From Prevotella sp. (GTDB taxonomy: Bacteria > Bacteroidota > Bacteroidia > Bacteroidales > Bacteroidaceae): a stretch of DNA of 56,049 bases. The stretch spans positions 1 through 56,049 of the forward strand of contig JAFSNR010000002.1 of the NCBI GenBank assembly GCA_017443345.1, written 5' to 3'. Within the stretch, counting starts at the first letter, position 1; every line of letters begins with the position of its first letter. Shown here piece by piece: positions 8,207 through 16,372 of the stretch. The notes under the pieces were generated by a model, which searched no databases, was not told the DNA's origin, and saw nothing but the letters and a program-made list of their open reading frames with translations. A program made the position numbers and the translations under genes.

Positions 8207-9013
8207 ATGAAGCAAGTAAGACCAAAGAAAAATCTGGGTCAGCATTTCCTGACTGATCTGAACATCGCCAAACAGATCGCCGATACAGTGGACGCCTGTC
8301 CTGAACTTCCCGTTCTGGAAGTTGGCCCGGGTATGGGTGTGATGACCCAGTTCCTCGTGGAGAAACCTCGCCCCTTTAAGGTTGTGGAGATCGATAGGGA
8401 GAGTGTGGAGTATTTGCAAGAACATTTTCCTCGTCTTTCTGACAACATCATCAGTGGCGATTTCCTCCGTATGGATCTTCGTGAGGTGTTCAATGGTCAG
8501 CAGTTTGTCCTGACAGGAAACTATCCCTATGATATTTCCTCGCAGATTTTCTTCAAGATGCTTGATAATAAGGATCTGATTCCCTGTTGCACGGGTATGA
8601 TCCAGCATGAGGTGGCTGTGCGTATGGCCTCGCAGCCTGGCAATAAGCAGTATGGTATCCTCTCTGTCCTGATTCAGGCATGGTATCATGTGGAGTATCT
8701 CTTTATGGTGGAGCCAGGTGTATTCAATCCGCCTCCCAAGGTCAAGAGTGCTGTAATCCGTATGACGCGTAACGATGTGACGGATCTTGGCTGCGATGAA
8801 CAGTTGTTCAGGCGAGTGGTCAAGACCGTATTCAATCAGCGTCGGAAAATGCTGCGAGTCTCCTTGCGCCAGATCTTTAATGGCGAGCATCTGGCTTCTC
8901 AAGAATTCTTCGAGGACGAGATGATGACACGTCGTCCAGAGCAGCTTTCGATTCCTGAGTTTGTAGAACTGACAAATAAGGTCGAAAAAGAGCTGTTTGC
9001 GAGCACAATTTGA
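8207..9013 (+). CDS. rsmA: 16S rRNA dimethyladenosine transferase (RsmA/KsgA)
   Basis: The 268-residue enzyme dimethylates the two adjacent adenines of the 3'-terminal hairpin of 16S rRNA using S-adenosylmethionine. Motifs seen: KKNLGQHFLTD at the N-terminus, the SAM-binding VLEVGPGMG (about 45-55), the acidic VVEIDRE strand end, and the catalytic GNYPYDISS (NxPY motif, about 105). The C-terminal helical domain contains the RRKMLRVSL segment. The frame is open 12 codons further upstream, but those overlap the promoter, so ATG 8207 is chosen. Length and motifs are normal for the family. Confidence 0.95.
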   Translation: MKQVRPKKNLGQHFLTDLNIAKQIADTVDACPELPVLEVGPGMGVMTQFLVEKPRPFKVVEIDRESVEYLQEHFPRLSDNIISGDFLRMDLREVFNGQQFVLTGNYPYDISSQIFFKMLDNKDLIPCCTGMIQHEVAVRMASQPGNKQYGILSVLIQAWYHVEYLFMVEPGVFNPPPKVKSAVIRMTRNDVTDLGCDEQLFRRVVKTVFNQRRKMLRVSLRQIFNGEHLASQEFFEDEMMTRRPEQLSIPEFVELTNKVEKELFASTI

Positions 9014-9084
9014 CTGTGTTCGCACACAACGGATTGATATACATCAAAAGAAACCCTATTTTTTGCTAAAAAGTGTAGTATTCC

Positions 9085-9115
9085 TTTGTGGGTTACGAAA
9101 ATCGTCGTACCTTTG
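9085..9115 (+). promoter_or_regulatory. Promoter of the putative ncRNA
   Basis: TTTG (9085-9088) and TACCTTTG (9108-9115) are 23 bp apart. The following TTTGCATCGT also occurs after the promoter of the small membrane protein gene. Confidence 0.7.
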
Positions 9116-9118
9116 CAT

Positions 9119-9411
9119 CGTCAAAAGACAAAAAGATCTTCAATAGAAGAAAATAATACAGAGGTATTAGTTTAGGTAAAGATTGAATTTTTAGGTTTTA
9201 GTTAGAGTTAATAGTTAGTTAGGATTTAGGTTTTAGGTTTATTATTATTGATTGGCAATAGGTATTCTAAGGTGTTAGAACAAAAAGATTTGCTAGTAAG
9301 GATAACAGACGCAGTGGTGACACTCCGTTTTATTCTAAGAAAAGGTTTTTAGTTATTCATAGATTGTTGGCGCCGCCCTTGAGTCGTTGATGACCCTTGA
9401 GCGGCTTTTTT
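9119..9411 (+). ncRNA. Putative stand-alone small RNA, about 290 nt
   Basis: Between rsmA and the convergent cyclophilin gene lies a complete transcription unit: a consensus promoter at 9085-9115, an AT-rich body, and a terminator at 9372-9411. Between the promoter and the terminator stem there is no ATG on the plus strand, so a protein product is unlikely. The stretch 9188-9245 is rich in TTAGG/TTTTAG words resembling the heptamer repeats elsewhere in the window. No match to tmRNA, RNase P RNA or SRP RNA was recognised; 6S-like RNA cannot be excluded by eye. Confidence 0.5.
9372..9411 (+). terminator. Terminator of the putative ncRNA
   Basis: GCCGC (9372-9376) pairs with GCGGC (9401-9405), followed by seven T. 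The loop contains GTC...GAC and a direct repeat CCTTGAG. Confidence 0.65.
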
Positions 9412-9415
9412 GTGT

Positions 9416-10198
9416 CTATTTCTTTCTGGCGGGCTTCTTCGTCGTTTTCTTGGCAGGTGCTTTCTTCTCAGGTTTGGGCTGTGGCAGATCTTTCGTCACA
9501 GTAGCCTTTAGGATACGGATGTCCTCCAGCGGGCGATCGTTCTTGTCTGTCTGTACTCCTTGGATCTTCTCCACAATATCCATACCCTCAACGACTTCAC
9601 CGAATACGGTATATTGTCCGTCGAGATGGGGTGTACCACCTACGGTCTTATAGACCTCGATCATCTCAGGTGTCAGTTTAACTTGTCCCTGAGTAGCAGA
9701 GTCAAGGCGTTCCTGAACTTTGGCAATCAGACGGTCATCCGTATAGATCTTTCCCCAGACGATATAGAACTGGCAGGCAGAAGAGCGTCGCCCAGGGTTT
9801 ACCTTGTCGCCCTCGCGAGCCATCGCCACTACGCCACGTCGATGGAAAATCTGTGGCAGGCGGAACTCAGCCTCAGTGGTATAGTCAAAATCTCCGGTAC
9901 CCAAGAGCTGTCCTGGTTTGGCGTGTTTGCTGTTGGTATCACCACTTTGGATCATAAAGTTTTTGATGACGCGATGGATGAGTAAAGAATCGTAGACGCC
10001 CATCTTGGTGATTTTCAGGAAATTGTCGCGTGTCAGTGGCGTCTCGTCGTAAAGGGCGATACGGATGTTACCAGCAGTGGTCTCAAAGAGAACCTCTGTG
10101 TTCTTGGTCTGCGCATTTACAGGTAAAAAGGTAAAAAAGTAAAGAGGTAAAATACTCAGAACTAACCTTTGTACCCAATTTGTGTGATTTGCTTTCAT
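9416..10198 (-). CDS. Exported cyclophilin-type peptidyl-prolyl cis-trans isomerase
   Basis: The 260-residue protein has an N-terminal signal peptide (cleavage probably after NAQ, about residue 30) and a cyclophilin domain with FHRRGVVAMAR, ACQFYIVWG and YTVFGEVVEGMDIV, which carry the residues of the proline-isomerase pocket. A Lys/Pro/Ala tail (from about 235) follows. It probably assists folding in the periplasm. Part of the signal peptide (LPLYFFTFLPV) is encoded by a degenerate GGTAAAAA repeat tract. It lies 48 nt downstream of the MATE gene on the same strand with no clear promoter, so both may share a transcript. Confidence 0.9.
   Translation of the reverse strand: MKANHTNWVQRLVLSILPLYFFTFLPVNAQTKNTEVLFETTAGNIRIALYDETPLTRDNFLKITKMGVYDSLLIHRVIKNFMIQSGDTNSKHAKPGQLLGTGDFDYTTEAEFRLPQIFHRRGVVAMAREGDKVNPGRRSSACQFYIVWGKIYTDDRLIAKVQERLDSATQGQVKLTPEMIEVYKTVGGTPHLDGQYTVFGEVVEGMDIVEKIQGVQTDKNDRPLEDIRILKATVTKDLPQPKPEKKAPAKKTTKKPARKK
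10122..10152 (-). repeat. TTTTTACC repeat tract inside the cyclophilin signal peptide
   Basis: Four degenerate 7-8 bp units of the type GGTAAAAA are read on the minus strand as the hydrophobic core of the signal peptide. An inverted copy lies at 10239-10262. Confidence 0.7.
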
Positions 10199-10238
10199 AA
10201 TTGTAGTCTATTCTTTATAATTGTTTCTTTTTGCTTTC

Positions 10239-10262
10239 TTACCTTTTTACTTTTTTACCTTT
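10239..10262 (+). repeat. Inverted partner of the TTTTTACC tract at the MATE stop codon
   Basis: Units TTACCTTTTTAC and TTTTTTACC are complementary to 10122-10152. The MATE gene ends in this tract (C-terminus KLKVKK), so both genes share the repeat at their junction. Confidence 0.7.
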
Positions 10263-11632
10263 AGTTTCTCCGCCCAACTGCCTTTGAAAAGACGAGCCAG
10301 GAAGATAATGCCTCTGAAGGTCAGTTCGATAGCCATTGCTGTCCAGACACCCTTCAGACCATACTTTGGTGCAAGTGAGGCTGCCAGTGTCAGACGAACG
10401 GCCCACATCGAACCCAGACTCATGATGGCAGGAATCATCGTATCGCCAGCACCAATGAAGACGCCATTAGCCACGATGGCAGCAGCAAACATCGGCTCTG
10501 CCCAGGCCTCGATGCGGAGCACCTGAGTTCCTTGTGAGATGACCTCCTCCACAGGCGACATGATGGCCATCAGCTCTGGCGCAAAGATCCACATCAAGAC
10601 ACCCATCAGCGTCATCACCGTAATGCCCAGTCCTACAGACATATAGGCAAACGAGCGCGTGAGTAGTTTCTGTCCTGCACCAATGCCCTGTCCTACCAAT
10701 GTGGTGGCTGCTTCGGCGATGCCGTAACCTGGCATGTAACAAAGACTCTCCACTGTGATGGCCAATGAGTGGGCTGCTATAGCCACAGTACCAATAGGGG
10801 CCACAATCAGTGTGCTCACAACCTGTGCACCACCCATCAGCATGTGTTGGAGACCCATAGGTGCTCCAATCTTAAAAGCTGTTTTGACGGTATCTGATTG
10901 AGGTTTGAAGGAACCTGGACGTCCTACCAGCGATAGTATCTTCGATCTGTAAAACAGGAAGTAGAGCATCAGGGCAGCTGTAATCAGCATGGCCACACCT
11001 GTTCCGATGGCAGCTCCTGCGACACCCATGTCGAGTATATATATAAATAGGTAATTGAATACCACGTCCATCACACACATGCCGATATTCAGGATGGAGG
11101 GAATCTTCATGTTGCCTGAGCATTTCAGCATCGAACCCGCCAGACCCTCCATCTGGAAGAAAATACCACAGACGCCAAAGATGGCGAAATAGAGGGTCGC
11201 ATCGCGGGCAATCTCAGCATTACCTCCCAACCAATAAGGCAGGAAAGGTGCGATGCAAAGGGATGTTATGGAAATCATCAGACTCCAGATCAGACAGCAG
11301 ACAAGTGACTGACGCAAAATCCTGCGGGCAGCCTCGAAATCGTTGGCACCAATACAATGGGCCACCTGTACGGAAAATCCCATATTTGCTGAGGATGCCA
11401 GTCCTCCCATCAACCATCCTGTTGTCTCTACCAGTCCGATGGCAGCTGAGGCCTTGGCACCCAGATGTCCCACCATAGAGGCATCGATGAAGAACATCAC
11501 GGTAGCAGAAATCTGCGCCAGAATGCTGGGGATACTCAACTGTATGATGAGTGCCAGCTTCTCGCGAGAGGTCATCGTTCGTCCTTCCCTGATGTAGGAA
11601 AGTAGCAGTTCGCTATTCTTGACTTTCTTCAT
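10247..11632 (-). CDS. MATE family multidrug/metabolite efflux transporter
   Basis: The 461-residue protein is built of about twelve membrane helices in two similar halves, as in the MATE (MatE) family of Na+- or H+-driven antiporters. The family pattern SIPSILAQISATVMFFIDASMVGHLG is visible from about residue 33, and the second half shows the related YGIAEAATTLVGQGIGAG segment. The substrate cannot be deduced. Its own promoter lies at 11695-11665. The C-terminal KLKVKK comes from a repeat tract. Confidence 0.92.
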   Translation of the reverse strand: MKKVKNSELLLSYIREGRTMTSREKLALIIQLSIPSILAQISATVMFFIDASMVGHLGAKASAAIGLVETTGWLMGGLASSANMGFSVQVAHCIGANDFEAARRILRQSLVCCLIWSLMISITSLCIAPFLPYWLGGNAEIARDATLYFAIFGVCGIFFQMEGLAGSMLKCSGNMKIPSILNIGMCVMDVVFNYLFIYILDMGVAGAAIGTGVAMLITAALMLYFLFYRSKILSLVGRPGSFKPQSDTVKTAFKIGAPMGLQHMLMGGAQVVSTLIVAPIGTVAIAAHSLAITVESLCYMPGYGIAEAATTLVGQGIGAGQKLLTRSFAYMSVGLGITVMTLMGVLMWIFAPELMAIMSPVEEVISQGTQVLRIEAWAEPMFAAAIVANGVFIGAGDTMIPAIMSLGSMWAVRLTLAASLAPKYGLKGVWTAMAIELTFRGIIFLARLFKGSWAEKLKVKK

Positions 11633-11664
11633 CGTGCGGCATTTTTAGAAGAAGAAATTTTCTG

Positions 11665-11695
11665 CAAAGATACAAAGTTTTTTTTGAATTACAAA
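11665..11695 (-). promoter_or_regulatory. MATE gene promoter
   Basis: TTTG (11695-11692) and TATCTTTG (11672-11665) on the minus strand are 23 bp apart, partly overlapping the T tract of the dnaK terminator. Confidence 0.7.
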
Positions 11696-11730
11696 AAAAT
11701 AGCGCATTACCGCAATGGTAATGCGCTATT
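11692..11730 (-). terminator. dnaK terminator
   Basis: A perfect 14-bp stem (11698-11711 with 11717-11730, AATAGCGCATTACC arm) is followed on the minus strand by seven T. Confidence 0.88.
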
Positions 11731-11746
11731 ATTATAGATAGAGGAA

Positions 11747-13663
11747 TTACTTCACCTCCTCGAAGTCGGCGTCCTGGATGTCCTCAGGCTTTGGACCTTC
11801 CTGCTGGGCCTGCTGCTGACCACCGTTGAACTGGTCGCCACCAGGCTGGCCTGCTGCGCCACTCTGCTGGTACATCTGCTGTGAAGCTGTCTGCCAAGCT
11901 GCGTTCAGGGCTGCAATAGCTGTGTCGATAGCGGCTACGTCGCCTGCCTTGTGAGCATCCTTCAGCTGCTGCAGAGCCTGCTCGATAGCTGGCTTGTGCT
12001 GAGCTGGGATCTTATCACCGATCTCCTGGAGCTGGTTCTCTGTCTGGAAGATCATAGAGTCAGCCTGATTCAGCTTGTCAACACGCTCGCGCTCCTTCTT
12101 ATCGTTCTCGGCATTCTGCTCAGCCTCGGCCTTCATGCGGTTGATCTCGTCCTGTGACAGACCAGATGAAGCCTCGATGCGGATAGCCTGCTCCTTGCCT
12201 GTAGCCTTATCCTTGGCAGAAACCTTGAGGATACCATTGGCATCGATATCGAAGGTTACCTCGATCTGAGGAATACCACGACGTGCTGGAGCGATACCTG
12301 TGAGGTTGAACTGACCGATTGACTTGTTCTGTGAAGCCATTGGACGCTCACCCTGCAGAACGTGGATAGTTACCTCTGTCTGATTGTCAGCCGCAGTAGA
12401 GAATGTCTCACTCTTCTTGCAAGGAATAGTTGTGTTAGCCTCGATCAGCTTGGTCATTACACCACCCATGGTCTCGATACCCAGTGTAAGAGGAGTAACG
12501 TCGAGCAGGACGATGTCGCCTACACCACCTTCCTTGTTCAGGATAGCACCCTGAATAGAAGCACCTACGGCTACAACTTCGTCAGGATTTACACCCTTTG
12601 AAGGCTCCTTACCGAAGTAGTTCTTAACCAGAGTCTGAACTGCTGGGATACGGCTTGAACCACCTACGAGGATAACCTCGTCAATATCAGCTGTTGTGAG
12701 ATGTGCATCAGCGATAGCCTTCTGACATGGAGCCAGACAAGCCTGAATCAAATCGTGAGCCAGCTGCTCGAACTTAGCACGTGTCAAAGTCTTTACCAAG
12801 TGCTTAGGTACACCGCCTACAGGCATGATGTAAGGCAGGTTAATCTCAGTAGATGTGCTTGAAGACAGCTCGATCTTTGCCTTCTCAGCAGCCTCCTTCA
12901 GACGCTGCATAGCCATAGGATCGCTCTTCAGGTCAGCACCCTCGTCGTTCTTGAACTCCTGTACCAGCCAGTCGATGATAACCTGGTCGAAGTCGTCACC
13001 ACCAAGGTGAGTATCACCATTGGTAGAAAGTACCTCGAATACACCACCACCGAACTCAAGGATTGAGATATCGAATGTACCACCACCGAGGTCGAACACA
13101 GCAATCTTCATATCCTTGTTGGCCTTATCTACACCGTATGCCAGAGCTGCTGCTGTAGGCTCGTTGACGATACGCTTCACATCGAGACCTGCAATCTGAC
13201 CAGCCTCCTTAGTAGCCTGACGCTGAGAGTCTGAGAAGTAAGCAGGAACGGTGATAACGGCCTCTGTTACCTCTTGTCCGAGATAATCCTCAGCAGTCTT
13301 CTTCATCTTCTGCAGTACCATAGCAGAGATCTCCTGAGGCGTGTACCTACGACCATTGATGTCAACACGTGGGTAACCACCCTCGTTAACTACTGAATAA
13401 GGTACGCGAGCAATCTCCTTCTCGGTCTGCTGCCAGTTCTCACCCATGAAACGCTTGATAGAGTAAACAGTGTTCTTAGGATTGGTAATTGCCTGACGCT
13501 TGGCAGGATCACCGATCTTACGCTCACCGTTCTCAACAAAACCAACTACTGAAGGTGTTGTACGCTTACCCTCGCTGTTGGCAATTACTACTGGCTCGTT
13601 ACCCTCGAATACGGCAACGCAGCTGTTGGTAGTTCCTAAGTCAATTCCAATAATCTTTCCCAT
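11747..13663 (-). CDS. dnaK: Chaperone DnaK (Hsp70)
   Basis: The 638-residue Hsp70 binds exposed hydrophobic peptides in an ATP-dependent cycle with DnaJ and GrpE. Visible landmarks are the phosphate-1 loop [14 protein letters not shown] at the N-terminus, [13 protein letters not shown] (about 195), the conserved interdomain linker around [14 protein letters not shown] (about 385-400), and a Gln/Gly-rich C-terminal tail ending in EEVK. Neither dnaJ nor grpE is adjacent, so the gene is monocistronic. Upstream is a full sigma-54 consensus promoter inside an inverted repeat rather than an obvious TAnnTTTG promoter or CIRCE element. Confidence 0.97.
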   Translation of the reverse strand: MGKIIGIDLGTTNSCVAVFEGNEPVVIANSEGKRTTPSVVGFVENGERKIGDPAKRQAITNPKNTVYSIKRFMGENWQQTEKEIARVPYSVVNEGGYPRVDINGRRYTPQEISAMVLQKMKKTAEDYLGQEVTEAVITVPAYFSDSQRQATKEAGQIAGLDVKRIVNEPTAAALAYGVDKANKDMKIAVFDLGGGTFDISILEFGGGVFEVLSTNGDTHLGGDDFDQVIIDWLVQEFKNDEGADLKSDPMAMQRLKEAAEKAKIELSSSTSTEINLPYIMPVGGVPKHLVKTLTRAKFEQLAHDLIQACLAPCQKAIADAHLTTADIDEVILVGGSSRIPAVQTLVKNYFGKEPSKGVNPDEVVAVGASIQGAILNKEGGVGDIVLLDVTPLTLGIETMGGVMTKLIEANTTIPCKKSETFSTAADNQTEVTIHVLQGERPMASQNKSIGQFNLTGIAPARRGIPQIEVTFDIDANGILKVSAKDKATGKEQAIRIEASSGLSQDEINRMKAEAEQNAENDKKERERVDKLNQADSMIFQTENQLQEIGDKIPAQHKPAIEQALQQLKDAHKAGDVAAIDTAIAALNAAWQTASQQMYQQSGAAGQPGGDQFNGGQQQAQQEGPKPEDIQDADFEEVK

Positions 13664-13724
13664 AATTCTTATACTTTTATTAATTTATATTCAACTTAAC
13701 CGGACAAAAATCCACGAAACGAAT

Positions 13725-13741
13725 AGCAAAGCATGTGCCAA
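13725..13741 (-). promoter_or_regulatory. Candidate sigma-54 (RpoN) promoter of dnaK
   Basis: The minus strand reads TTGGCACATGCTTTGCT, matching YTGGCACnnnnnTTGCW with GG (-24) and GC (-12) in the required spacing. The start point would fall about 50 nt before the dnaK ATG. Confidence 0.5.
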
Positions 13742-13789
13742 AATGTCGTTTTTTGCTAAAAATGTTTTTTGTCACGTCATTTTGGCACA
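13734..13789. promoter_or_regulatory. Perfect 12-bp inverted repeat between dnaK and the divergent gene
   Basis: TGTGCCAAAATG (13734-13745) and CATTTTGGCACA (13778-13789) frame a 32-nt AT-rich spacer. One arm contains the -24 box of the dnaK sigma-54 promoter. It may be an operator or enhancer site for a dimeric regulator. Confidence 0.5.
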
Positions 13790-13794
13790 AATTA

Positions 13795-13826
13795 TTTGGT
13801 GTTTCGCAGGAATTACCTTATCTTTG
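13795..13826 (+). promoter_or_regulatory. Promoter of the secreted protein gene at 13861
   Basis: TTTG (13795-13798, in ATTTGGTGTTTCGC) and TATCTTTG (13819-13826) are 24 bp apart. Confidence 0.8.
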
Positions 13827-13860
13827 CAGTCAGAATTCTATTTTAAAACTATCGGTAGTC

Positions 13861-15258
13861 ATGAAAAAAGTGATTTTAACGGCCTTGATGGCGTTTGTCT
13901 TAGTGACAGTCTCGGCTCAGGAGAATTCCTATATAGTGAAGACTCGCAACGTAAAGAAGGGTGTGGTGTCTGAGATGTCTCAAGACATAGAAGCCCTTCT
14001 CCAACAAGAGCAGGAGGCTGCGGATTTCATTGGGCAGAACTTCAAATTCTACAGTCTGTGTGATTGGGAAGAAGGCATGAAGTTCATGGTGTTGCCAGAG
14101 AAGTACGACCTGGTGGTCAAGACGTTTACTGATGCCTCTACAGGCAAGGAGGTGAGCAGTATGCCTTTGAAGCATAAGATTATGATTTATAAAGGACACA
14201 CTGAGGGCTCAGATGGTCATTCACGTATTAACTTCTACTGTCAGGATAATGGCCGCAATTACTATTATGAGATTCCTAGCGGTTCGTTTGATGACTATTG
14301 TTATTCGAAGACAGGTGTGCCAACTCTGGCATATCTAGGTGATGTTGACATTGCCAGGGATAAACTGATGGGCAAGACGATGTATACTAAGACACAGTTC
14401 TATCGTATCGATACGGATTATGACAGCGACGGTTTCCAGGATGTTATTGTCGATAAGGATATGCAGGTGAAGGTGACAGCCATTGGCGTTGGTACGCGTA
14501 GTTTCCCTGTAAAGATCATCGTGGAAGATAAGGATGGTAATGAGTTCTATCAGAACGTAGCTATCTCCAAGACCAATTGTGGTATGCGTGACGATGAGTT
14601 TGTTACTGACAATGCGAAGTATCTCTTCAAGAACTCTTTTGAGCTTGTTGATGACATTATGGCAGTCAACAGTTATAATTATAAGGTATATCTGGGTAGG
14701 ATCATCCACACGAAGTATCCTACGTTCATGTTGAATGAGGTTACCAAGAAGGTACAGGCCATCCCACGTATGGCAGAATATCAGATAGAAAGTATCACAC
14801 CTCACAAGAATGACGATAAGGCGACGTTTAAGCTGAAGAATACCACTCTAGGTACCTTCTTCTTCATCGATATGGTACTCGACAGTCATCGTGCCGAGAA
14901 TCAGGAAGAATACTTCGGTTATCTCTTCGCTCCTGGTCCTGGCAAGAAGGTTAAGACTTCGGAAGGTAGCCGTGCGATGATCCGTAATGGTCATGTCGGT
15001 ATCGGATTCTCTGAGGATGAGGTAATGATGGCCGCTGGAGAGCCTAATAAGATTGAACATGGTCAGAATGGTATGTATACCTGGATATTCAACCGTTCGA
15101 ACAACAAACTGTTGTATGTTGATTTTGATGGCTCTGGTGCTGTATCCAAGTACTACACCAAGGATGGTCCTGCTTCCATCAAGAGTCCAAGTTCCAAGAG
15201 AAAGAGCTCCAAGAAGGTTCCTCAGAAAAAGGCATTCAAGAATGGTACGCCACTCTAA
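13861..15258 (+). CDS. Secreted protein of unknown function with a SmpA/OmlA-like C-terminal segment
   Basis: The 465-residue product has a type I signal peptide (MKKVILTALMAFVLVTVSAQ, cleavage after SAQ). The longer frame from 13735 runs through the promoter and is rejected. The middle part is rich in strands and Asp/Lys, with no recognised domain. Residues about 375-440 (GHVGIGFSEDEVMMAAGEPN, then YTWIFNRSNNKLLYVDF) resemble the SmpA/OmlA (BamE-like) fold: a start-of-helix G-x-s-x-x-E-V followed by a Gly-x-Pro turn and two strands. That likeness is a judgement by eye. The C-terminus is Ser/Lys-rich. It is divergent from dnaK and has its own promoter and terminator. Confidence 0.8.
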   Translation: MKKVILTALMAFVLVTVSAQENSYIVKTRNVKKGVVSEMSQDIEALLQQEQEAADFIGQNFKFYSLCDWEEGMKFMVLPEKYDLVVKTFTDASTGKEVSSMPLKHKIMIYKGHTEGSDGHSRINFYCQDNGRNYYYEIPSGSFDDYCYSKTGVPTLAYLGDVDIARDKLMGKTMYTKTQFYRIDTDYDSDGFQDVIVDKDMQVKVTAIGVGTRSFPVKIIVEDKDGNEFYQNVAISKTNCGMRDDEFVTDNAKYLFKNSFELVDDIMAVNSYNYKVYLGRIIHTKYPTFMLNEVTKKVQAIPRMAEYQIESITPHKNDDKATFKLKNTTLGTFFFIDMVLDSHRAENQEEYFGYLFAPGPGKKVKTSEGSRAMIRNGHVGIGFSEDEVMMAAGEPNKIEHGQNGMYTWIFNRSNNKLLYVDFDGSGAVSKYYTKDGPASIKSPSSKRKSSKKVPQKKAFKNGTPL

Positions 15259-15272
15259 AGTGGAAACGACAT

Positions 15273-15312
15273 AAAGAATCCCCCAACCAAAAATGGCTGG
15301 GGGATTCTTTTA
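15273..15312. terminator. Bidirectional terminator between 13861 gene and recA
   Basis: A 13-bp stem (15273-15285 with 15298-15310, AAAGAATCCCCCA arm) with T runs on both strands separates these convergent genes. Confidence 0.88.
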
Positions 15313-15320
15313 TCTGCTCT

Positions 15321-16346
15321 TTATGCTTTTGCTGTTGCCTCCATGATTTTTGCTTCCAGTTCCTCGCAAAGTTCAGGATTGTCTTTGAGCAGTACTTTGA
15401 CGGCATCACGTCCCTGACCTAGTTTCGAATCACCGTAACTGAACCATGAACCGCTCTTCTTGATGATATTATATTCAACGCCCAGGTCAACAATCTCACC
15501 AATCTTCGAGATTCCTTCACCGAAAGTAATCTCAAATTCTGCTCTGCGGAATGGGGGAGCAACCTTGTTCTTCACAATCTTCACCTTGACGATGTTGCCG
15601 ATGGGGGTGTCTCCGTCCTTGAGTGTCTCTTTCTTGCGGATGTCTATACGCACAGAAGCATAGAACTTCAGAGCGTTACCGCCAGTTGTGGTCTCAGGAT
15701 TACCAAACATCACACCGATCTTTTCGCGCAGTTGGTTGATGAAGATACAGGTAGTCTTCGTCTTTGAGATGGTGGAGGTCAACTTGCGCAAGGCCTGACT
15801 CATCAGACGAGCCTGAAGGCCTACTGCAGAGTCACCCATATCACCCTCAATCTCCTTCTTAGGCGTCAAGGCAGCCACGGAGTCAATAACGATGATGTCG
15901 ATGGCACTCGAGCGGATGAGAGAGTCTGCAATCTCCAGAGCCTGCTCACCATTGTCAGGCTGTGACATCAAGAGGTTGTCGACATCGACACCCAGATGCT
16001 CTGCATAGAAGCGATCGAAGGCATGCTCCGCATCGATGAATGCAGCAACACCTCCTGTTTTCTGGCACTCTGCAATAGCATGAATAGCCAATGTGGTCTT
16101 ACCTGATGACTCAGGACCGTAGATTTCGATAATACGTCCTTTGGGATAGCCTCCTACACCCAGTGCGGCATTCAGTCCAATGCTACCTGTGGGAATCACT
16201 TCCACGTTATCAATCTTCTCTTCGCCCATGCGCATGATGGCGCCTTTACCGAAGTCCTTCTCAATTTTGGCCATTGCAGCCTGCAGAGCCTTCAGCTTCT
16301 GCTGTTGCGGAGTCAGTTGCTCCGCAGCTTCTTCTTTCTTTGCCAT
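15321..16346 (-). CDS. recA: Recombinase RecA
   Basis: The 341-residue RecA polymerises on single-stranded DNA, drives strand exchange and triggers LexA-type self-cleavage. Motifs: Walker [10 protein letters not shown] (about 75), the [13 protein letters not shown] Walker B region, loop L1 [18 protein letters not shown], loop L2 around [15 protein letters not shown], and ATP-contacting [10 protein letters not shown]. The C-terminus is short and acidic. It lies 26 nt downstream of the carboxynorspermidine dehydrogenase gene on the same strand and has no separate promoter, so it may be the last gene of a three-gene unit starting at 18245. Confidence 0.97.
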   Translation of the reverse strand: MAKKEEAAEQLTPQQQKLKALQAAMAKIEKDFGKGAIMRMGEEKIDNVEVIPTGSIGLNAALGVGGYPKGRIIEIYGPESSGKTTLAIHAIAECQKTGGVAAFIDAEHAFDRFYAEHLGVDVDNLLMSQPDNGEQALEIADSLIRSSAIDIIVIDSVAALTPKKEIEGDMGDSAVGLQARLMSQALRKLTSTISKTKTTCIFINQLREKIGVMFGNPETTTGGNALKFYASVRIDIRKKETLKDGDTPIGNIVKVKIVKNKVAPPFRRAEFEITFGEGISKIGEIVDLGVEYNIIKKSGSWFSYGDSKLGQGRDAVKVLLKDNPELCEELEAKIMEATAKA

Positions 16347-16372
16347 AGCTTTAGAAATTTAAGAGTTAAAAA

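Noticed and set aside
9119-9411. tmRNA, RNase P RNA or SRP RNA
   Set aside because: No tRNA-like ends or CCA, too AT-rich for RNase P RNA, and no SRP loop motif; left as an unassigned RNA.
13781-13800. A second sigma-54 promoter on the plus strand (TTGGCACAAATTATTTGG)
   Set aside because: The GG-to-GC spacing is wrong and TTGC is absent; this stretch is the -33 region of an ordinary promoter.
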